A DNA stretch of 17,096 bases from JBAZTO01 sp041661865 (GCA_041661865.1 JBAZTO010000067.1:1-17096); one strand, 5' to 3'; positions 1 to 7,841 are shown, counted from the first letter of the stretch. The notes: generated by a model not told the origin, from the letters alone. Program-made: numbers and translations.

Positions 1-78
1 TCGCGGACGACCGAATAGCAGGCTGCGCGTGATCAGCGTTTGACAGAATCATCTTGTCCGAGACGGTTGGCTTGACAA

Positions 79-225
79 CCCGCTACATAGCGGGGCGACG
101 GGATTGTCGCCAGTGTATTTCCGACGCCCCTTCGGGGCTTTGCTCATTAGTGATCTATTCCGGGGGTTCCGCGGCCAACAACCGCCGCTCCACCCCCGGC
201 TATCGTTCCGCCGGCCCTTCGGGCC
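79..225. repeat. Cluster of GC-rich hairpins (REP/BIME-like)
   Basis: The first 306 bases have no credible gene. Four stem-loops follow one another: CCCGCT/AGCGGG (79-84 with 89-94), GGCGAC/GTCGCC (94-99 with 106-111), GCCCC/GGGGC (126-130 with 134-138) and GGCCC/GGGCC (213-217 with 221-225). A longer pairing, CGGGGG with CCCCCG (161-166 with 193-198), encloses the stretch between the last two. The pattern resembles palindromic repeats mobilised by REP-associated Y1 transposases, and a remnant of such a transposase lies near 12.3 kb. A structured RNA is an alternative. Family assignment is inference. Confidence 0.45.
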
Positions 226-269
226 TGAACAGAATATTTCGCCGGTGCCCGGGAATTGTTCTTCTCCCT

Positions 270-299
270 CGTGGTCACACACGCCGCGACCACGGCACC
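270..299 (-). repeat. Dispersed palindromic repeat, copy A1
   Basis: Read on the minus strand it begins GGTGCCGTGGTCGCGGCG, the signature shared with copies near 1354, 9450 and 15271. CGTGGTC (270-276) pairs with GACCACG (288-294). It starts 7 nt after the stop codon of the minus-strand gene at 307-684, in gene-sense orientation. Confidence 0.6.
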
Positions 300-306
300 A
301 GTTAGG

Positions 307-684
307 CTACCATGTCAGAATTGTGCCCAATAGACTGACCGCATAGACGAAGGCGGATAGCAGAAAAGCGGCGAGTAGTAAACGGGGTCTCCCAACAGCA
401 TGGACTTGCCTGAAAGCTCGCACAATCCTTCCAAGGCGAAATGCAATGAACCAAGAGATCAGGATATGTGACAGGGCGGCAACTAACAGAAAATATCCCC
501 ATACACCTTCTGCTTCTGCTCCTGTCAAGAGCCGCCGTTCATAGCGCAATCGCTCCGTAACAAGAAAGCACATCGCGATTCCAAGTGCGGCGAATATCAA
601 GGCATTGGCGTTCCTGCTTCTACTGAGCCCGATTACGCTTCCATCAGTCGCTACGGGCTCTCGGCACTGACACGGGTTGCCCAT
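307..684 (-). CDS. Small three-helix membrane protein, unknown function
   Basis: A 125-residue protein I do not recognise. It has about three hydrophobic segments: residues about 28-45 (ALIFAALGIAMCFLVTE), 65-84 (FLLVAALSHILISWFIAFRL) and 102-123 (LLLAAFLLSAFVYAVSLLGTIL), with basic loops between them, so it should sit in the cytoplasmic membrane. ATG at 682-684 is preceded by AGAGGT about 8 nt upstream on the minus strand, a good ribosome binding site that fixes the start. An AT-rich promoter-like region lies further upstream. The gene stands alone and ends just before palindromic repeat A1. Hypothetical, but membrane topology and RBS make it a likely real gene. Confidence 0.7.
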   Translation of the reverse strand: MGNPCQCREPVATDGSVIGLSRSRNANALIFAALGIAMCFLVTERLRYERRLLTGAEAEGVWGYFLLVAALSHILISWFIAFRLGRIVRAFRQVHAVGRPRLLLAAFLLSAFVYAVSLLGTILTW

Positions 685-726
685 TATGTCTACCTCTTTG
701 ATTAGTGGCGTCAGTGGTATCGTTCA

Positions 727-757
727 ATAATATGTATCACTTAATATATTCAGGCAA
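727..757 (-). promoter_or_regulatory. Possible promoter for the 307-684 gene
   Basis: On the minus strand TTGCCT (752-757) and TATTAT (727-732) are separated by 19 nt, longer than ideal, within a locally AT-rich patch about 45-75 nt upstream of the start codon. It is the only AT-rich stretch in the gap and is therefore a plausible sigma-70-type promoter, though weak. Confidence 0.3.
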
Positions 758-781
758 GGGTGATTCCATGACACCACTGTC

Positions 782-833
782 TGGCCCAGCATGCCCTTCC
801 GCAAACGGCCGCGTAAGGGCACGGCACCCGGCC
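782..833 (-). repeat. Dispersed palindromic repeat, copy A2
   Basis: On the minus strand it reads GGCCGGGTGCCGTGCCCTTA, then a GC-rich core, then TTTGCGGAAGGGCATGC. TGCCCTT (792-798) pairs with AAGGGCA (815-821). It begins 8 nt after the stop of the minus-strand gene 842-1324, in sense orientation. It is the best uninterrupted relative of the site now split by the IS1111-type element at 13998/15271. Confidence 0.65.
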
Positions 834-841
834 TCAGATAG

Positions 842-1324
842 TTAGTTAATGGGATTCCAAGTGTCAACTAAATACACGTTACCGGCAACTTGCTCGAACG
901 GCGGTTTGATCGCGGACAGGTCAGTTCCTGTCGGGAAGATAAAGATGAATTGACAGTGCCTATGTTCACCAAATCGGATTCGCACATGACTTGGCAAATT
1001 ATCATCCACTTTCACCCCTTTCGGAATGTCGTGCCACCAAATGCCTAAGACTTCTCCGTTCAACGCTTTGGCAAATCGCGCCAGCTCGGGTGATGTCGTC
1101 AAGTCCGAGCCGTACAAGCTCTTGGACCTGCCGCCAAAACGACTGAACAGGTTATCAACCTCTGCCTGGATCTCTGTCTGGTTCGTGGATTGCTCCAATA
1201 TCTTTCTCACTTCAGTCGTACTCAATGGAGATGATCCGAACACACACCACCAGCAAAGCCAGATCAAGACGGCACAGATGAGCAGGGCGAACAATGCCCA
1301 AGAAGAGAAAGCACTTGTTTTCAT
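842..1324 (-). CDS. Membrane-anchored hypothetical protein
   Basis: A 160-residue protein I do not recognise. Residues about 9-31 form one strongly hydrophobic segment (WALFALLICAVLIWLCWWCVF) after a short N-terminus with a single Lys, so it is either a signal anchor or an uncleaved signal peptide; the rest would be exported. No lipobox is clear. The soluble part is mixed alpha/beta in appearance, with no catalytic motif that I can name, and ends PFEQVAGNVYLVDTWNPIN. ATG at 1322-1324 follows GGGAG by about 7 nt on the minus strand. It is flanked on both sides by palindromic repeats (A2 and A3), which argues for a single-gene unit. Confidence 0.65.
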   Translation of the reverse strand: MKTSAFSSWALFALLICAVLIWLCWWCVFGSSPLSTTEVRKILEQSTNQTEIQAEVDNLFSRFGGRSKSLYGSDLTTSPELARFAKALNGEVLGIWWHDIPKGVKVDDNLPSHVRIRFGEHRHCQFIFIFPTGTDLSAIKPPFEQVAGNVYLVDTWNPIN

Positions 1325-1353
1325 TCTCAGCTCCCTGGTTCGAGCCGGGGCAC

Positions 1354-1398
1354 CGTGGTCGCGGCGCCTGCCTGCCGGTAGGCAGGTTTGCGACCACG
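1354..1398. repeat. Dispersed palindromic repeat, copy A3
   Basis: CGTGGTCGC (1354-1362) pairs with GCGACCACG (1390-1398). Nested inside is CCTGCCT (1367-1373) with AGGCAGG (1380-1386). The same CCTGCC/GGCAGG core recurs in copy A4. It lies 11 nt beyond the stop codon of the minus-strand phosphoesterase gene. Confidence 0.65.
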
Positions 1399-1409
1399 AG
1401 TCAACGCTA

Positions 1410-2270
1410 CTACCGCTTATTATTCGAGCGTTGCTGCTGCTGGAAGCCGTCGTCGGCGTCGTAGGGGCCGCCGTCGATGGGCGGGCCTTTCACTTCGATC
1501 CGCTCGACGGCCAGGGCCTTGCCCGTGGAGGGCTCGACCGATACCAGCACGCCGCACAGCCGCGGGTCGCCCATGGCGATCTCGTAGTGAGCGGGCATGG
1601 AGGTGGTCAGCGAGGACAGGACGCGGTCTTTTCGCCGGCCCAGCACGCTGTCGTACGGGCCGGTCATGCCCACGTCGGAAATGACGGCGGTGCCGCCGTC
1701 GAGGATGCGGGCGTCGGCGGTGGGGATGTGCGTGTGTGTGCCAAAGACGATGCTCGCCCGCCCGTTGAGGAAGTAGCCCATCGCGATCTTCTCGCTGGAG
1801 GCCTCGGCGTGGAAGTCCACGATGCGGATCTTCACCTCGCCGGGCATCTCGGCCATCGCCTTGTCCATGGCGGCCCACGGCGAGTCGTTCTGCCCCATGT
1901 ACATCTGGCCCAGCACGCAGGCGAGCCCCACCTGGAACGATTCGGACTTGGTGGGCACGACTACCCACTTCTTGCCCGCAGCCGCCGTGGAGATATTGGC
2001 TGGGCGGACGATGCGGCTGGAGGTTTCGAGCGTCTGGATGATCTCCCGCTTGCGGTAGACGTGATCGCCCAGGGTCACCGCGTCCACGCCGCAGGTCAGG
2101 AGTTTCTGGAAGATGACGGGGGTCAGTCCGCTGCCGCCGGCGGCGTTCTCGGCGTTGCAGGCGACGAAATCGATGTTTCGCTGCCGGATCAGTTCGGGCA
2201 GGCAATTGGCGAGGGTCTTTCTCCCCGGCCGCCCGACCACGTCGCCGATGCACAACACATTAATGGCCAT
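1410..2270 (-). CDS. YmdB-type metallophosphoesterase (TIGR00282 family)
   Basis: A 286-residue calcineurin-like phosphoesterase, close to the family's usual 260-290 residues. Motifs in order: GDVVGRPGR with D10; NAENAAGG with E41 and N42; GDHVYRK at 69-74; DFHAEASSEK with H154; GTHTHIPTAD with H179 and H181. These match the dimetal site of B. subtilis YmdB, a cytoplasmic 2',3'/3',5'-cyclic nucleotide phosphodiesterase that affects biofilm and RNA turnover. The position of the usual Asn in GNH is Asp here (D69). The C-terminus after about residue 262 is a low-complexity tail rich in Gly, Asp and Gln. Start ATG at 2268-2270 gives the expected MAINVLCIGD; the RBS is weak. It lies 115 nt downstream of topA on the same strand and may be co-transcribed. 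Family assignment is firm; substrate is by analogy. Confidence 0.93.
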   Translation of the reverse strand: MAINVLCIGDVVGRPGRKTLANCLPELIRQRNIDFVACNAENAAGGSGLTPVIFQKLLTCGVDAVTLGDHVYRKREIIQTLETSSRIVRPANISTAAAGKKWVVVPTKSESFQVGLACVLGQMYMGQNDSPWAAMDKAMAEMPGEVKIRIVDFHAEASSEKIAMGYFLNGRASIVFGTHTHIPTADARILDGGTAVISDVGMTGPYDSVLGRRKDRVLSSLTTSMPAHYEIAMGDPRLCGVLVSVEPSTGKALAVERIEVKGPPIDGGPYDADDGFQQQQRSNNKR

Positions 2271-2385
2271 TCCGGTCGCTTTCTATCCCCCCGATACGCG
2301 AGCCATTATAAGCCGCCGCGTCGCAGGCCCAAGTGAATTTCCAACAGAGATGCGAGTGTCAGCAGGGCGAAGCGGGGGCCGGAGG

Positions 2386-5079
2386 CTACTTCTTGCGAGT
2401 GGAGGCCTTTTTCGCGGCCTTGGGCTTGGCGGGCTTATCGCCTTCGGGGGCAGGTTCAGCCGGCTGGGCGCCGCCGGCCTGGGCGGCCTTGAGTTCGTCC
2501 AGTTTGTCGAGGTTCATGGCGTTGCGGCATCGCGGGAAGCCGCTGCAGGCCAGGAACTCGCCTCGCCGGCTGTCGCGGATGAGCATGGGCCTCTTGCACT
2601 TGGGGCAGTTGACGCCCGCGGGCTTGGGCTCGGCCTTGGGCGGGGCCTGGATGCTGATGCCCTCGGGGATCGGCGCGGTGGCCTTGCACTGGGGGTAGTT
2701 GTTGCAGCCCAGGAACGCCCGCCGGCCCTTCCACTTGACGCCCATCGGGCCGCCGCAGTCGGGGCAGACTTCCTTGAGGTCCTCTTCCTTGACCACCTTG
2801 AGCGGCTGGCCGGTGGAGTCGCACTGGAGCGTGCCCTTGCAGTCGGGATACTTCGAGCAGCCCAGGAAGCTGCCGAAGCGGCTGCGGCGGAGCACCATCG
2901 GGCTGGTTCCGCACAGGGGGCAGGCCGCGGGAACCTGGACCTTCAGAACCTTCTTGCCATCGGCGTCCACCGGCGCGGTGGTCTTGCAGTCGGGGTAGCC
3001 GCTGCAGGCCAGGTAGCGACCGTTCTTGGAGAAGCGATAGACCATCGGCTTGCCGCAGGCCTCGCAGACGTACTCGCTGGGCGCGCTCTCGGCCTTGGCG
3101 TGGACCATCTCTTCGCCGGCCTGCTTGAGGTGACGGCTGAAGGGGCCGTAAAAGTCCCTCAGCACGCCGCGCCAATCCTGGCTGGAGTCCTCGACCTTGT
3201 CGAGCTGATTCTCCATGTGGGCGGTGAAGCGGATGTCGAAGATGTCCGGCAGGTGCTTGACCAGCTTGTCCGTCACGATCGTGCCCAGGTCGGTGGGGTG
3301 GAAGGCGCGTTCGAGCAGGCGGACGTATTCGCGGTCCTGGATAGTCTGGATGATGGCTGCGTAGGTGCTGGGGCGGCCGATGCCGTCGGCCTCGAGGGCC
3401 TTGACCAGCGAGGCCTCGGTGAATCGCGGCGGCGGCTGGGTGAAATGCTGGGTGGGGGACAATTCCACCGGCGCGACGGGCAGATCCTGCTGGAGGGGCG
3501 GCAGAACCTGGTCGCCTCCTCGCGCCAGGCCCGTGACGCGCATGAAACCGTCAAAGGCCAGTTGACGCCCCATGGCCTTGAAGACGGCCGCTCCGGAGGA
3601 GGTATCGGCGACGATGTCGGCCTCGGTGACTTTCCAGACGGCCGGCGTCATCTGGCAGGCGACGAACCGCTGCCAGATCAGGCGGTAGAGCTTGTACTGC
3701 TCCTCGGTCAGCGAGCCCATCAGCGAATCAGGCGTGCGCTCGACGTGCGAGGGACGGATGGCCTCGTGGGCCTCCTGGGCCCGCTGGCCGGCGGCGTAGA
3801 CGTTGGGCTTCTCGGGCAGGTAGGGCGCGCCGAACTGCTCGCCGATGAACTTGCGGGCGGCGCCGATCGCCTCGGCCGACAGGTGCGTCGAGTCAGTTCG
3901 CATGTAGGTGATCAGGCCGACGCTGCCTTCGCCCGGTATTTCCACGCCTTCGTAAAGCTGCTGGGCGATCCGCATGGTCCGCGACGCGCTGAAGCGCAAC
4001 TGCACCGACGCAGCCTGCTGCAACGCCGCGGTGGTCAGCGGGGCCGACGGGCGGCTGCGGCTGTCGCGCTGCTGGAGCGAGCGGACCACGAACGCCGGTC
4101 CGCCGGCCTGCAGGTGGCCGGTGACCGTGACGCAGTTGCGGGCGGGGCCCTTGGCGGCGGGGTCCTCGCGACGCTGGACCTCATCGACGGCCAGCCCCAG
4201 CGCGCGGACGATTTCCAGGGACATCTCGGCGGAGTCTGTCTTGAACCGCTGGCCCTTCCAACTGACCAGATCGGCGCGGAAGGCCTGATGCTCGGCCAGG
4301 AATTCCTGCTCTTTTTCGCGGGTGGGGTTGGCCCCGGCCTCGTTGGTCTGCTTCTGGAAGGCCTGCCAGCGGTTGGTCAGGTAGTCCGCCGCCCCGCAGT
4401 TGGTGGTGAAGACGGCCCCGATCCGCCAGTATTCCTCGGGGGTGAAGGCCTCGATGTCGCGCTCGCGGTCGACGATCAGCCGCACGGCCACCGACTGGAC
4501 GCGACCGGCCGACAGGCCGCGGGCGACCTTCTTCCACAGCAGCGGGCTGACCTCGTAACCGACGATGCGGTCGAGGATCCGCCGCGCCTGCTGGGCATTG
4601 ACCTTGTTCATGTCAATGTCCCGCGGGTGGGCGAAGGCCTCGCGAATGGCCGGGGCGGTAATCTCGTTGAAAATCACGCGGCGGACGCGGTTGGCCGGCA
4701 CGCCCAGACTTTCGGCCAGGTGCCAGGCGATGGCCTCGCCCTCGCGGTCAAGGTCGGTAGCCAGCAGGACCTCGGAGGCGGCCTTGGCGTACTTCTTCAG
4801 CTCGGCCAGCACCTTCTTGCGTCCGGCCAGCGGTTCGTAGCTGGGGGCGAAGTCGTGCTCGATGTCCACGCCCAGCTTTCGCTCGGGCAGGTCGCGGACA
4901 TGGCCCATGGAGGCCCGGACGATGTAATCGCGGCCGAGGTAGCGGTTGATGGTCTTGGCTTTGGCCGGTGACTCCACCACCACCAGCGTCTTGCCCGACG
5001 GCGCAGCCGAAGCGTCGTCGGCCTGGCTCTTGGCCGCCTTGGTCGAACGCTTCGTAGCTGTCTTTGTCGCCTTAGCCAT
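2386..5079 (-). CDS. topA: DNA topoisomerase I (type IA)
   Basis: An 897-residue topoisomerase that relaxes negatively supercoiled DNA by cutting one strand. TOPRIM domain from residue about 30: VVVESPAKAK with catalytic E36, and DLDREGE with D109, D111 and E113 for Mg. The nucleophilic tyrosine is Y392 in GLITYMRTDST. Core continues to about 655. Four four-cysteine zinc ribbons follow (C672-C698, C720-C747, C772-C798, C825-C851), so the DNA-binding tail is of the E. coli kind but longer. Both ends carry low-complexity basic extensions: residues 1-29 (Lys/Ala/Thr/Ser) and about 880-897 (PKAAKKASTRKK). The ATG at 5077-5079 is preceded by a purine run (AAGAAGA) as RBS. A candidate promoter lies about 85-110 nt upstream. 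No missing catalytic residue. Confidence 0.98.
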   Translation of the reverse strand: MAKATKTATKRSTKAAKSQADDASAAPSGKTLVVVESPAKAKTINRYLGRDYIVRASMGHVRDLPERKLGVDIEHDFAPSYEPLAGRKKVLAELKKYAKAASEVLLATDLDREGEAIAWHLAESLGVPANRVRRVIFNEITAPAIREAFAHPRDIDMNKVNAQQARRILDRIVGYEVSPLLWKKVARGLSAGRVQSVAVRLIVDRERDIEAFTPEEYWRIGAVFTTNCGAADYLTNRWQAFQKQTNEAGANPTREKEQEFLAEHQAFRADLVSWKGQRFKTDSAEMSLEIVRALGLAVDEVQRREDPAAKGPARNCVTVTGHLQAGGPAFVVRSLQQRDSRSRPSAPLTTAALQQAASVQLRFSASRTMRIAQQLYEGVEIPGEGSVGLITYMRTDSTHLSAEAIGAARKFIGEQFGAPYLPEKPNVYAAGQRAQEAHEAIRPSHVERTPDSLMGSLTEEQYKLYRLIWQRFVACQMTPAVWKVTEADIVADTSSGAAVFKAMGRQLAFDGFMRVTGLARGGDQVLPPLQQDLPVAPVELSPTQHFTQPPPRFTEASLVKALEADGIGRPSTYAAIIQTIQDREYVRLLERAFHPTDLGTIVTDKLVKHLPDIFDIRFTAHMENQLDKVEDSSQDWRGVLRDFYGPFSRHLKQAGEEMVHAKAESAPSEYVCEACGKPMVYRFSKNGRYLACSGYPDCKTTAPVDADGKKVLKVQVPAACPLCGTSPMVLRRSRFGSFLGCSKYPDCKGTLQCDSTGQPLKVVKEEDLKEVCPDCGGPMGVKWKGRRAFLGCNNYPQCKATAPIPEGISIQAPPKAEPKPAGVNCPKCKRPMLIRDSRRGEFLACSGFPRCRNAMNLDKLDELKAAQAGGAQPAEPAPEGDKPAKPKAAKKASTRKK

Positions 5080-5162
5080 TCTTCTTCACGCAGGGGCAGG
5101 GGCGCCCGCATTATTCCGCCCGCACGGACCACTCTACCCGCAAGAATCTTCAGACGCGCAAC

Positions 5163-5192
5163 ATGATTTGACGGCCGGAGGGCGTTTGTCAA
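5163..5192 (-). promoter_or_regulatory. Candidate topA promoter
   Basis: On the minus strand a perfect TTGACA (5187-5192) is followed after 18 nt by AATCAT (5163-5168), four of six matches to the -10 consensus. Transcription would start near 5156, giving a leader of roughly 77 nt. The rest of the 286-nt gap up to 5365 holds an A/T run (5236-5251) and GC-rich sequence but no gene that I can support. Confidence 0.4.
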
Positions 5193-5365
5193 GCCTGCGT
5201 GCCTTTTTTCGGACGATGGGAGATCGAAGTTTACGCAAAAAAATAAAAAGTGGCCCTCTCAAAGCGGGGAGCGGGACTGCCGCGAACGTGGGGGTGTGGC
5301 CCGCGCGGCTCAGGTGTCGCTTCCGGCCACGGCCGGGTTGGAGAGCCGGCGCTGGAGTGGAGACT

Positions 5366-5530
5366 TCATTCGCCGCCCCCGCGGCTCTTGAGCTTCCGCA
5401 GCAGGGCCAGCACGACCAGCACGAGCCCGACGACCAACGCCAGGCGCACGACCATCGCCAACGCCTTGAGCATGGACAAGGCCATCACCAGGAGGAGTAT
5501 GCCTGCGAAGATCAGCCAGCCGAGCATCAT
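5366..5530 (-). CDS. Tiny membrane protein, unknown
   Basis: A 54-residue hydrophobic protein (MMLGWLIFAGILLLVMALSM at its N-terminus) with two closely spaced membrane segments, residues about 3-20 and 24-44, and a basic tail LLRKLKSRGGGE. I chose the ATG at 5528-5530 (a second ATG follows directly) over an upstream TTG at 5557 because AGG lies 7 nt before it and the extra nine residues are polar. It resembles the next gene (5713-5901) in size and two-helix layout, though sequence similarity is low. Function unknown; possibly a small structural or stress membrane protein. Confidence 0.5.
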   Translation of the reverse strand: MMLGWLIFAGILLLVMALSMLKALAMVVRLALVVGLVLVVLALLRKLKSRGGGE

Positions 5531-5569
5531 GGATTGCCTGGGCACGGGTCTTTCCAATCCTGCGAACGA

Positions 5570-5599
5570 CTATTAAAGGATAGGCTTGGCCTGGTATTC
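5570..5599 (-). repeat. 30-nt duplicated segment, copy 1
   Basis: The plus strand begins CTATTAAAGGATAG and ends CTTGGCCTGGTATTC. It matches copy 2 (5692-5721) at 26 of 30 positions, and all four differences are transitions. On the minus strand it can be read as E-Y-Q-A-K-P-I-L-stop. Confidence 0.7.
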
Positions 5600-5608
5600 C
5601 GTCATATC

Positions 5609-5684
5609 TGATCCGATGGCGCCACGGCTGCGTCGTGTGTAGCCGTGCTTGACTTCATTTCGCGTGCAACAAGTTGCACGCCCT
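5609..5684. repeat. Two hairpins between the duplicated segments
   Basis: CACGGCT and AGCCGTG pair around an 11-nt loop (about 5622-5647), and GTGCAAC with GTTGCAC around AA (about 5664-5679). These fill the 92 nt between the two 30-nt copies. They look like a short inserted palindromic repeat unit and could also act as a transcript 3' structure for the gene at 5713-5901. Confidence 0.5.
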
Positions 5685-5691
5685 ACCACTG

Positions 5692-5721
5692 CTATTAAAG
5701 GATAGACTTGGCCTAATACTC
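5692..5721 (-). repeat. 30-nt duplicated segment, copy 2
   Basis: It overlaps the end of the gene at 5713-5901. On the minus strand it reads E-Y-stop-A-K-S-I-L-stop, so relative to copy 1 a CAG codon has become the TAG stop of that gene. Confidence 0.7.
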
Positions 5722-5901
5722 GCGTCGCCCCAGAATCAGGCCCACCGCCAGCAGGATCATTCCCGTCAAGGCCAGGGCCACGCCGGCCGCCTCGGCCATG
5801 ATCATCAGGAACTTGATGAACAGGAGCATTCCGCCCAGGGCGAGCATGATCCCGCCGGCCAGCGTGAGGGATCTGGCGTAATAGCGTCGTCTGAGATTCA
5901 T
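5713..5901 (-). CDS. Small two-helix membrane protein, unknown
   Basis: A 62-residue protein: basic N-terminus MNLRRRYYARS, then two membrane segments, about residues 12-33 (LTLAGGIMLALGGMLLFIKFLM) and 37-57 (AAGVALALTGMILLAVGLILG), ending GRREY. The ATG at 5899-5901 is chosen because GAGG lies 7-8 nt upstream on the minus strand; the longer reading to 6006 would add a charged 35-residue leader and run into the divergent gene. Its stop codon lies inside the duplicated 30-nt segment, so the ancestral protein may have been six residues longer (EYQAKSIL or similar). Divergently arranged to the radical SAM gene. No function assigned. Confidence 0.6.
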   Translation of the reverse strand: MNLRRRYYARSLTLAGGIMLALGGMLLFIKFLMIMAEAAGVALALTGMILLAVGLILGRREY

Positions 5902-6008
5902 GGTTTTTCCTCGGCCGCGGGCGGCTGTGCCCTTTGAACGGTCCGGCTTTGCCTCTATGATACCCCTGCCTGCCGTTGGGGCAAGGCGGAACGGACAAGA
6001 TTGCATTG

Positions 6009-7802
6009 ATGAGAAATCTCGCTCAACAAGTCAGCCGACAGATTCTCCCCAGGATCAGCCACCCCGGCCAGTACGTGGGCCTGGAGACCAACGCCCGCTG
6101 CAAGGATGTCTCGACCGCCGAGGTCGCGGTGGCGATGGCCTTTCCCGACTCCTACAGCGTGGGAGTCAGCCACCTGGGCAGCCAGGTCCTCTACCAGATG
6201 CTCAACGACATCCCCGGCGTGGCCTGCGATCGCTCGTACTGCCCGCTGGGCGACGCCGAGGCTGCCTGCCGCGAGTCGGGCGTGCCGTGGTTCGGCTGGG
6301 AAAGCCGCTGCGCCCTGGCCGACTTCGACATCCTGGGCTTTTCGCTCGGTTACGAGTTGTGCGTCACCAACGTCCTGACGATGCTGGACGTGGCGGGCAT
6401 TCCGCTCCATGCCGACCAGCGTGACCAGCGCCACCCGATCGTCGTCGGCGGGGACGCGCTGGCCGACAGCCCCGAGCCCCTGGCGGAGTTCTTCGACGTC
6501 TTCATCACTGGTGACGGCGAGGAGCCCCTGGCCGCAATGGTCGAGGTCGTGCGCAAGGCCAAGGCCGCCCGCCTGCCGCGCGAGCAGGTCCTGCTGGCCA
6601 TTGCGACCACCGTGCCTGCTGCGTACGTCCCGCGGTTCTACAAGCCCCGCTACGCCGCCGACGGCAGCTACGAAGGCCTCGATCCCCTGCGCGACGACGT
6701 GCCGCGCCAGATCGAGCGCGCCCACCTGGCGCGGATGAGCGACTCGCCGGCCCTGACCGCGCCGCTCGTGCCGCTGACCGAGGCGGTGCATCAGCGTGTC
6801 ACCATCGAGATCGCCCGCGGCTGCCCCAACGCCTGCCGCTTCTGCCAGGCCGGCCACACGCGCCTGCCCGTCCGCACGCGAAGCATCGACGAGATCATCG
6901 ACACCGCGCGGAAGGCCCTGGCCGCCACCGGCTACCGCGAGATCTCGCTGCTGAGCCTCTCCACCAGCGACTACCCGCACCTCGAAGAGCTGATCGACCG
7001 CCTCAACGCCGAGTTCGCCAGCCAGCAGGTTTCGGTCTCGCTGCCTTCGCTGCGGGTGGGCAAGCTGCTGGCCAACCTGCCGCGGCTGACCAGCGTGGTC
7101 CGCAAGAGCGGCCTGACCATCGCGGCTGAGGCGGCCAGCCCGCGCCTGCGGTCGGCCCTTCGCAAGGACATCAGCGACGAGGACATGGTTGCCGGCGTCC
7201 GCGCCGCCTACGCCGCCGGCTGGCGACACGTGAAGGTGTACTTTATGGCCGGCCTGCCCGGCGAGACCGAGGCTGACATCGACGCGATCTTCGACCTCTG
7301 CCGCCGCCTCTCGGACGTGCGGCGCGAAGTCGACGGCCAGAAGGGGGCCATCTCCGCCTCGGTGTCGTGGCTGGTGCCCAAGCCGCACACGCCCATGCAG
7401 TGGTGCGCGATGCGCGACGCGGAATACTTCTTCTCCGTTCGCCGCCGCCTCCGCGAGCGAAGCCAGCGCACCGCCATCAGCTTCAAGTTCCACCGTATCG
7501 AGCGGAGCATCCTGGAGGCGGTGATCGCGCGCGGCGACCGCCGCGTCTCAGCCGTCATCGAGGCGGCCTGGCGAAACGGCGCCCGCATGGACGCCTGGGA
7601 TGAAAACTTCGACTATGCCAAGTGGGCCGCCGCCTTCGAGCAAACCGGCGTCGACCTCGCAGCCATCGCCCACCGGCCCTTCCCGCTGGACCGCCCCACG
7701 CCCTGGGCGCACATCCTCTGCCGCCGCAGCGAGAAATTCCTGGCTTCGGAGTACCGGCGAATGATGGAAATCCTCCAGGAACCGCAAGGCGAGCAGAGCT
7801 AA
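6009..7802 (+). CDS. B12-binding-type radical SAM protein (TIGR03960 family)
   Basis: A 597-residue iron-sulfur enzyme predicted to cleave S-adenosylmethionine. The N-terminal third (about 25-190) resembles a cobalamin-binding Rossmann region (VAMAFPDSYSVGVSHLGSQ, then IVVGGDALADSPEPLAEFFD and TGDGEEPL). The cluster-binding motif is GCPNACRFCQAGHTRLPVR with C272, C276 and C279. Segments EAASPRLRS and MAGLPGETEADID fit the radical SAM barrel. In many bacteria the family is fused to or followed by a DUF2344 (TIGR03936) domain; none is in this window. The reaction is not known to me. I chose ATG 6009-6011; an in-frame TTG at 5976 would add 11 residues, and neither has a strong RBS. A complementary 512-aa reading frame is a shadow. 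Confidence 0.9.
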   Translation: MRNLAQQVSRQILPRISHPGQYVGLETNARCKDVSTAEVAVAMAFPDSYSVGVSHLGSQVLYQMLNDIPGVACDRSYCPLGDAEAACRESGVPWFGWESRCALADFDILGFSLGYELCVTNVLTMLDVAGIPLHADQRDQRHPIVVGGDALADSPEPLAEFFDVFITGDGEEPLAAMVEVVRKAKAARLPREQVLLAIATTVPAAYVPRFYKPRYAADGSYEGLDPLRDDVPRQIERAHLARMSDSPALTAPLVPLTEAVHQRVTIEIARGCPNACRFCQAGHTRLPVRTRSIDEIIDTARKALAATGYREISLLSLSTSDYPHLEELIDRLNAEFASQQVSVSLPSLRVGKLLANLPRLTSVVRKSGLTIAAEAASPRLRSALRKDISDEDMVAGVRAAYAAGWRHVKVYFMAGLPGETEADIDAIFDLCRRLSDVRREVDGQKGAISASVSWLVPKPHTPMQWCAMRDAEYFFSVRRRLRERSQRTAISFKFHRIERSILEAVIARGDRRVSAVIEAAWRNGARMDAWDENFDYAKWAAAFEQTGVDLAAIAHRPFPLDRPTPWAHILCRRSEKFLASEYRRMMEILQEPQGEQS

Positions 7803-7841
7803 CGAGTTGATCGCCGCAGCCGGGAGGGCCAGCGAATTGCC

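Noticed and set aside
1026..2336. Plus-strand open frame of 436 codons
   Set aside because: It runs antisense across two convincing minus-strand genes and a palindromic repeat, and has no recognisable domain.
2113..4971. Long plus-strand open frame of 952 codons opposite topA
   Set aside because: It is antisense to a complete topoisomerase with all motifs; its translation is low-complexity Gly/Ala/Leu/Asp/Arg-rich, as expected for a shadow frame in GC-rich DNA.
5573..5998. Minus-strand open frame of 141 codons ending EYQAKPIL
   Set aside because: It overlaps the 62-aa membrane protein in another frame and passes through hairpin repeats; only its last few codons, in the 30-nt duplicate, look like a fossil coding end.
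5955..7493. Minus-strand open frame of 512 codons
   Set aside because: It is antisense to the radical SAM gene and its composition is that of a shadow frame.
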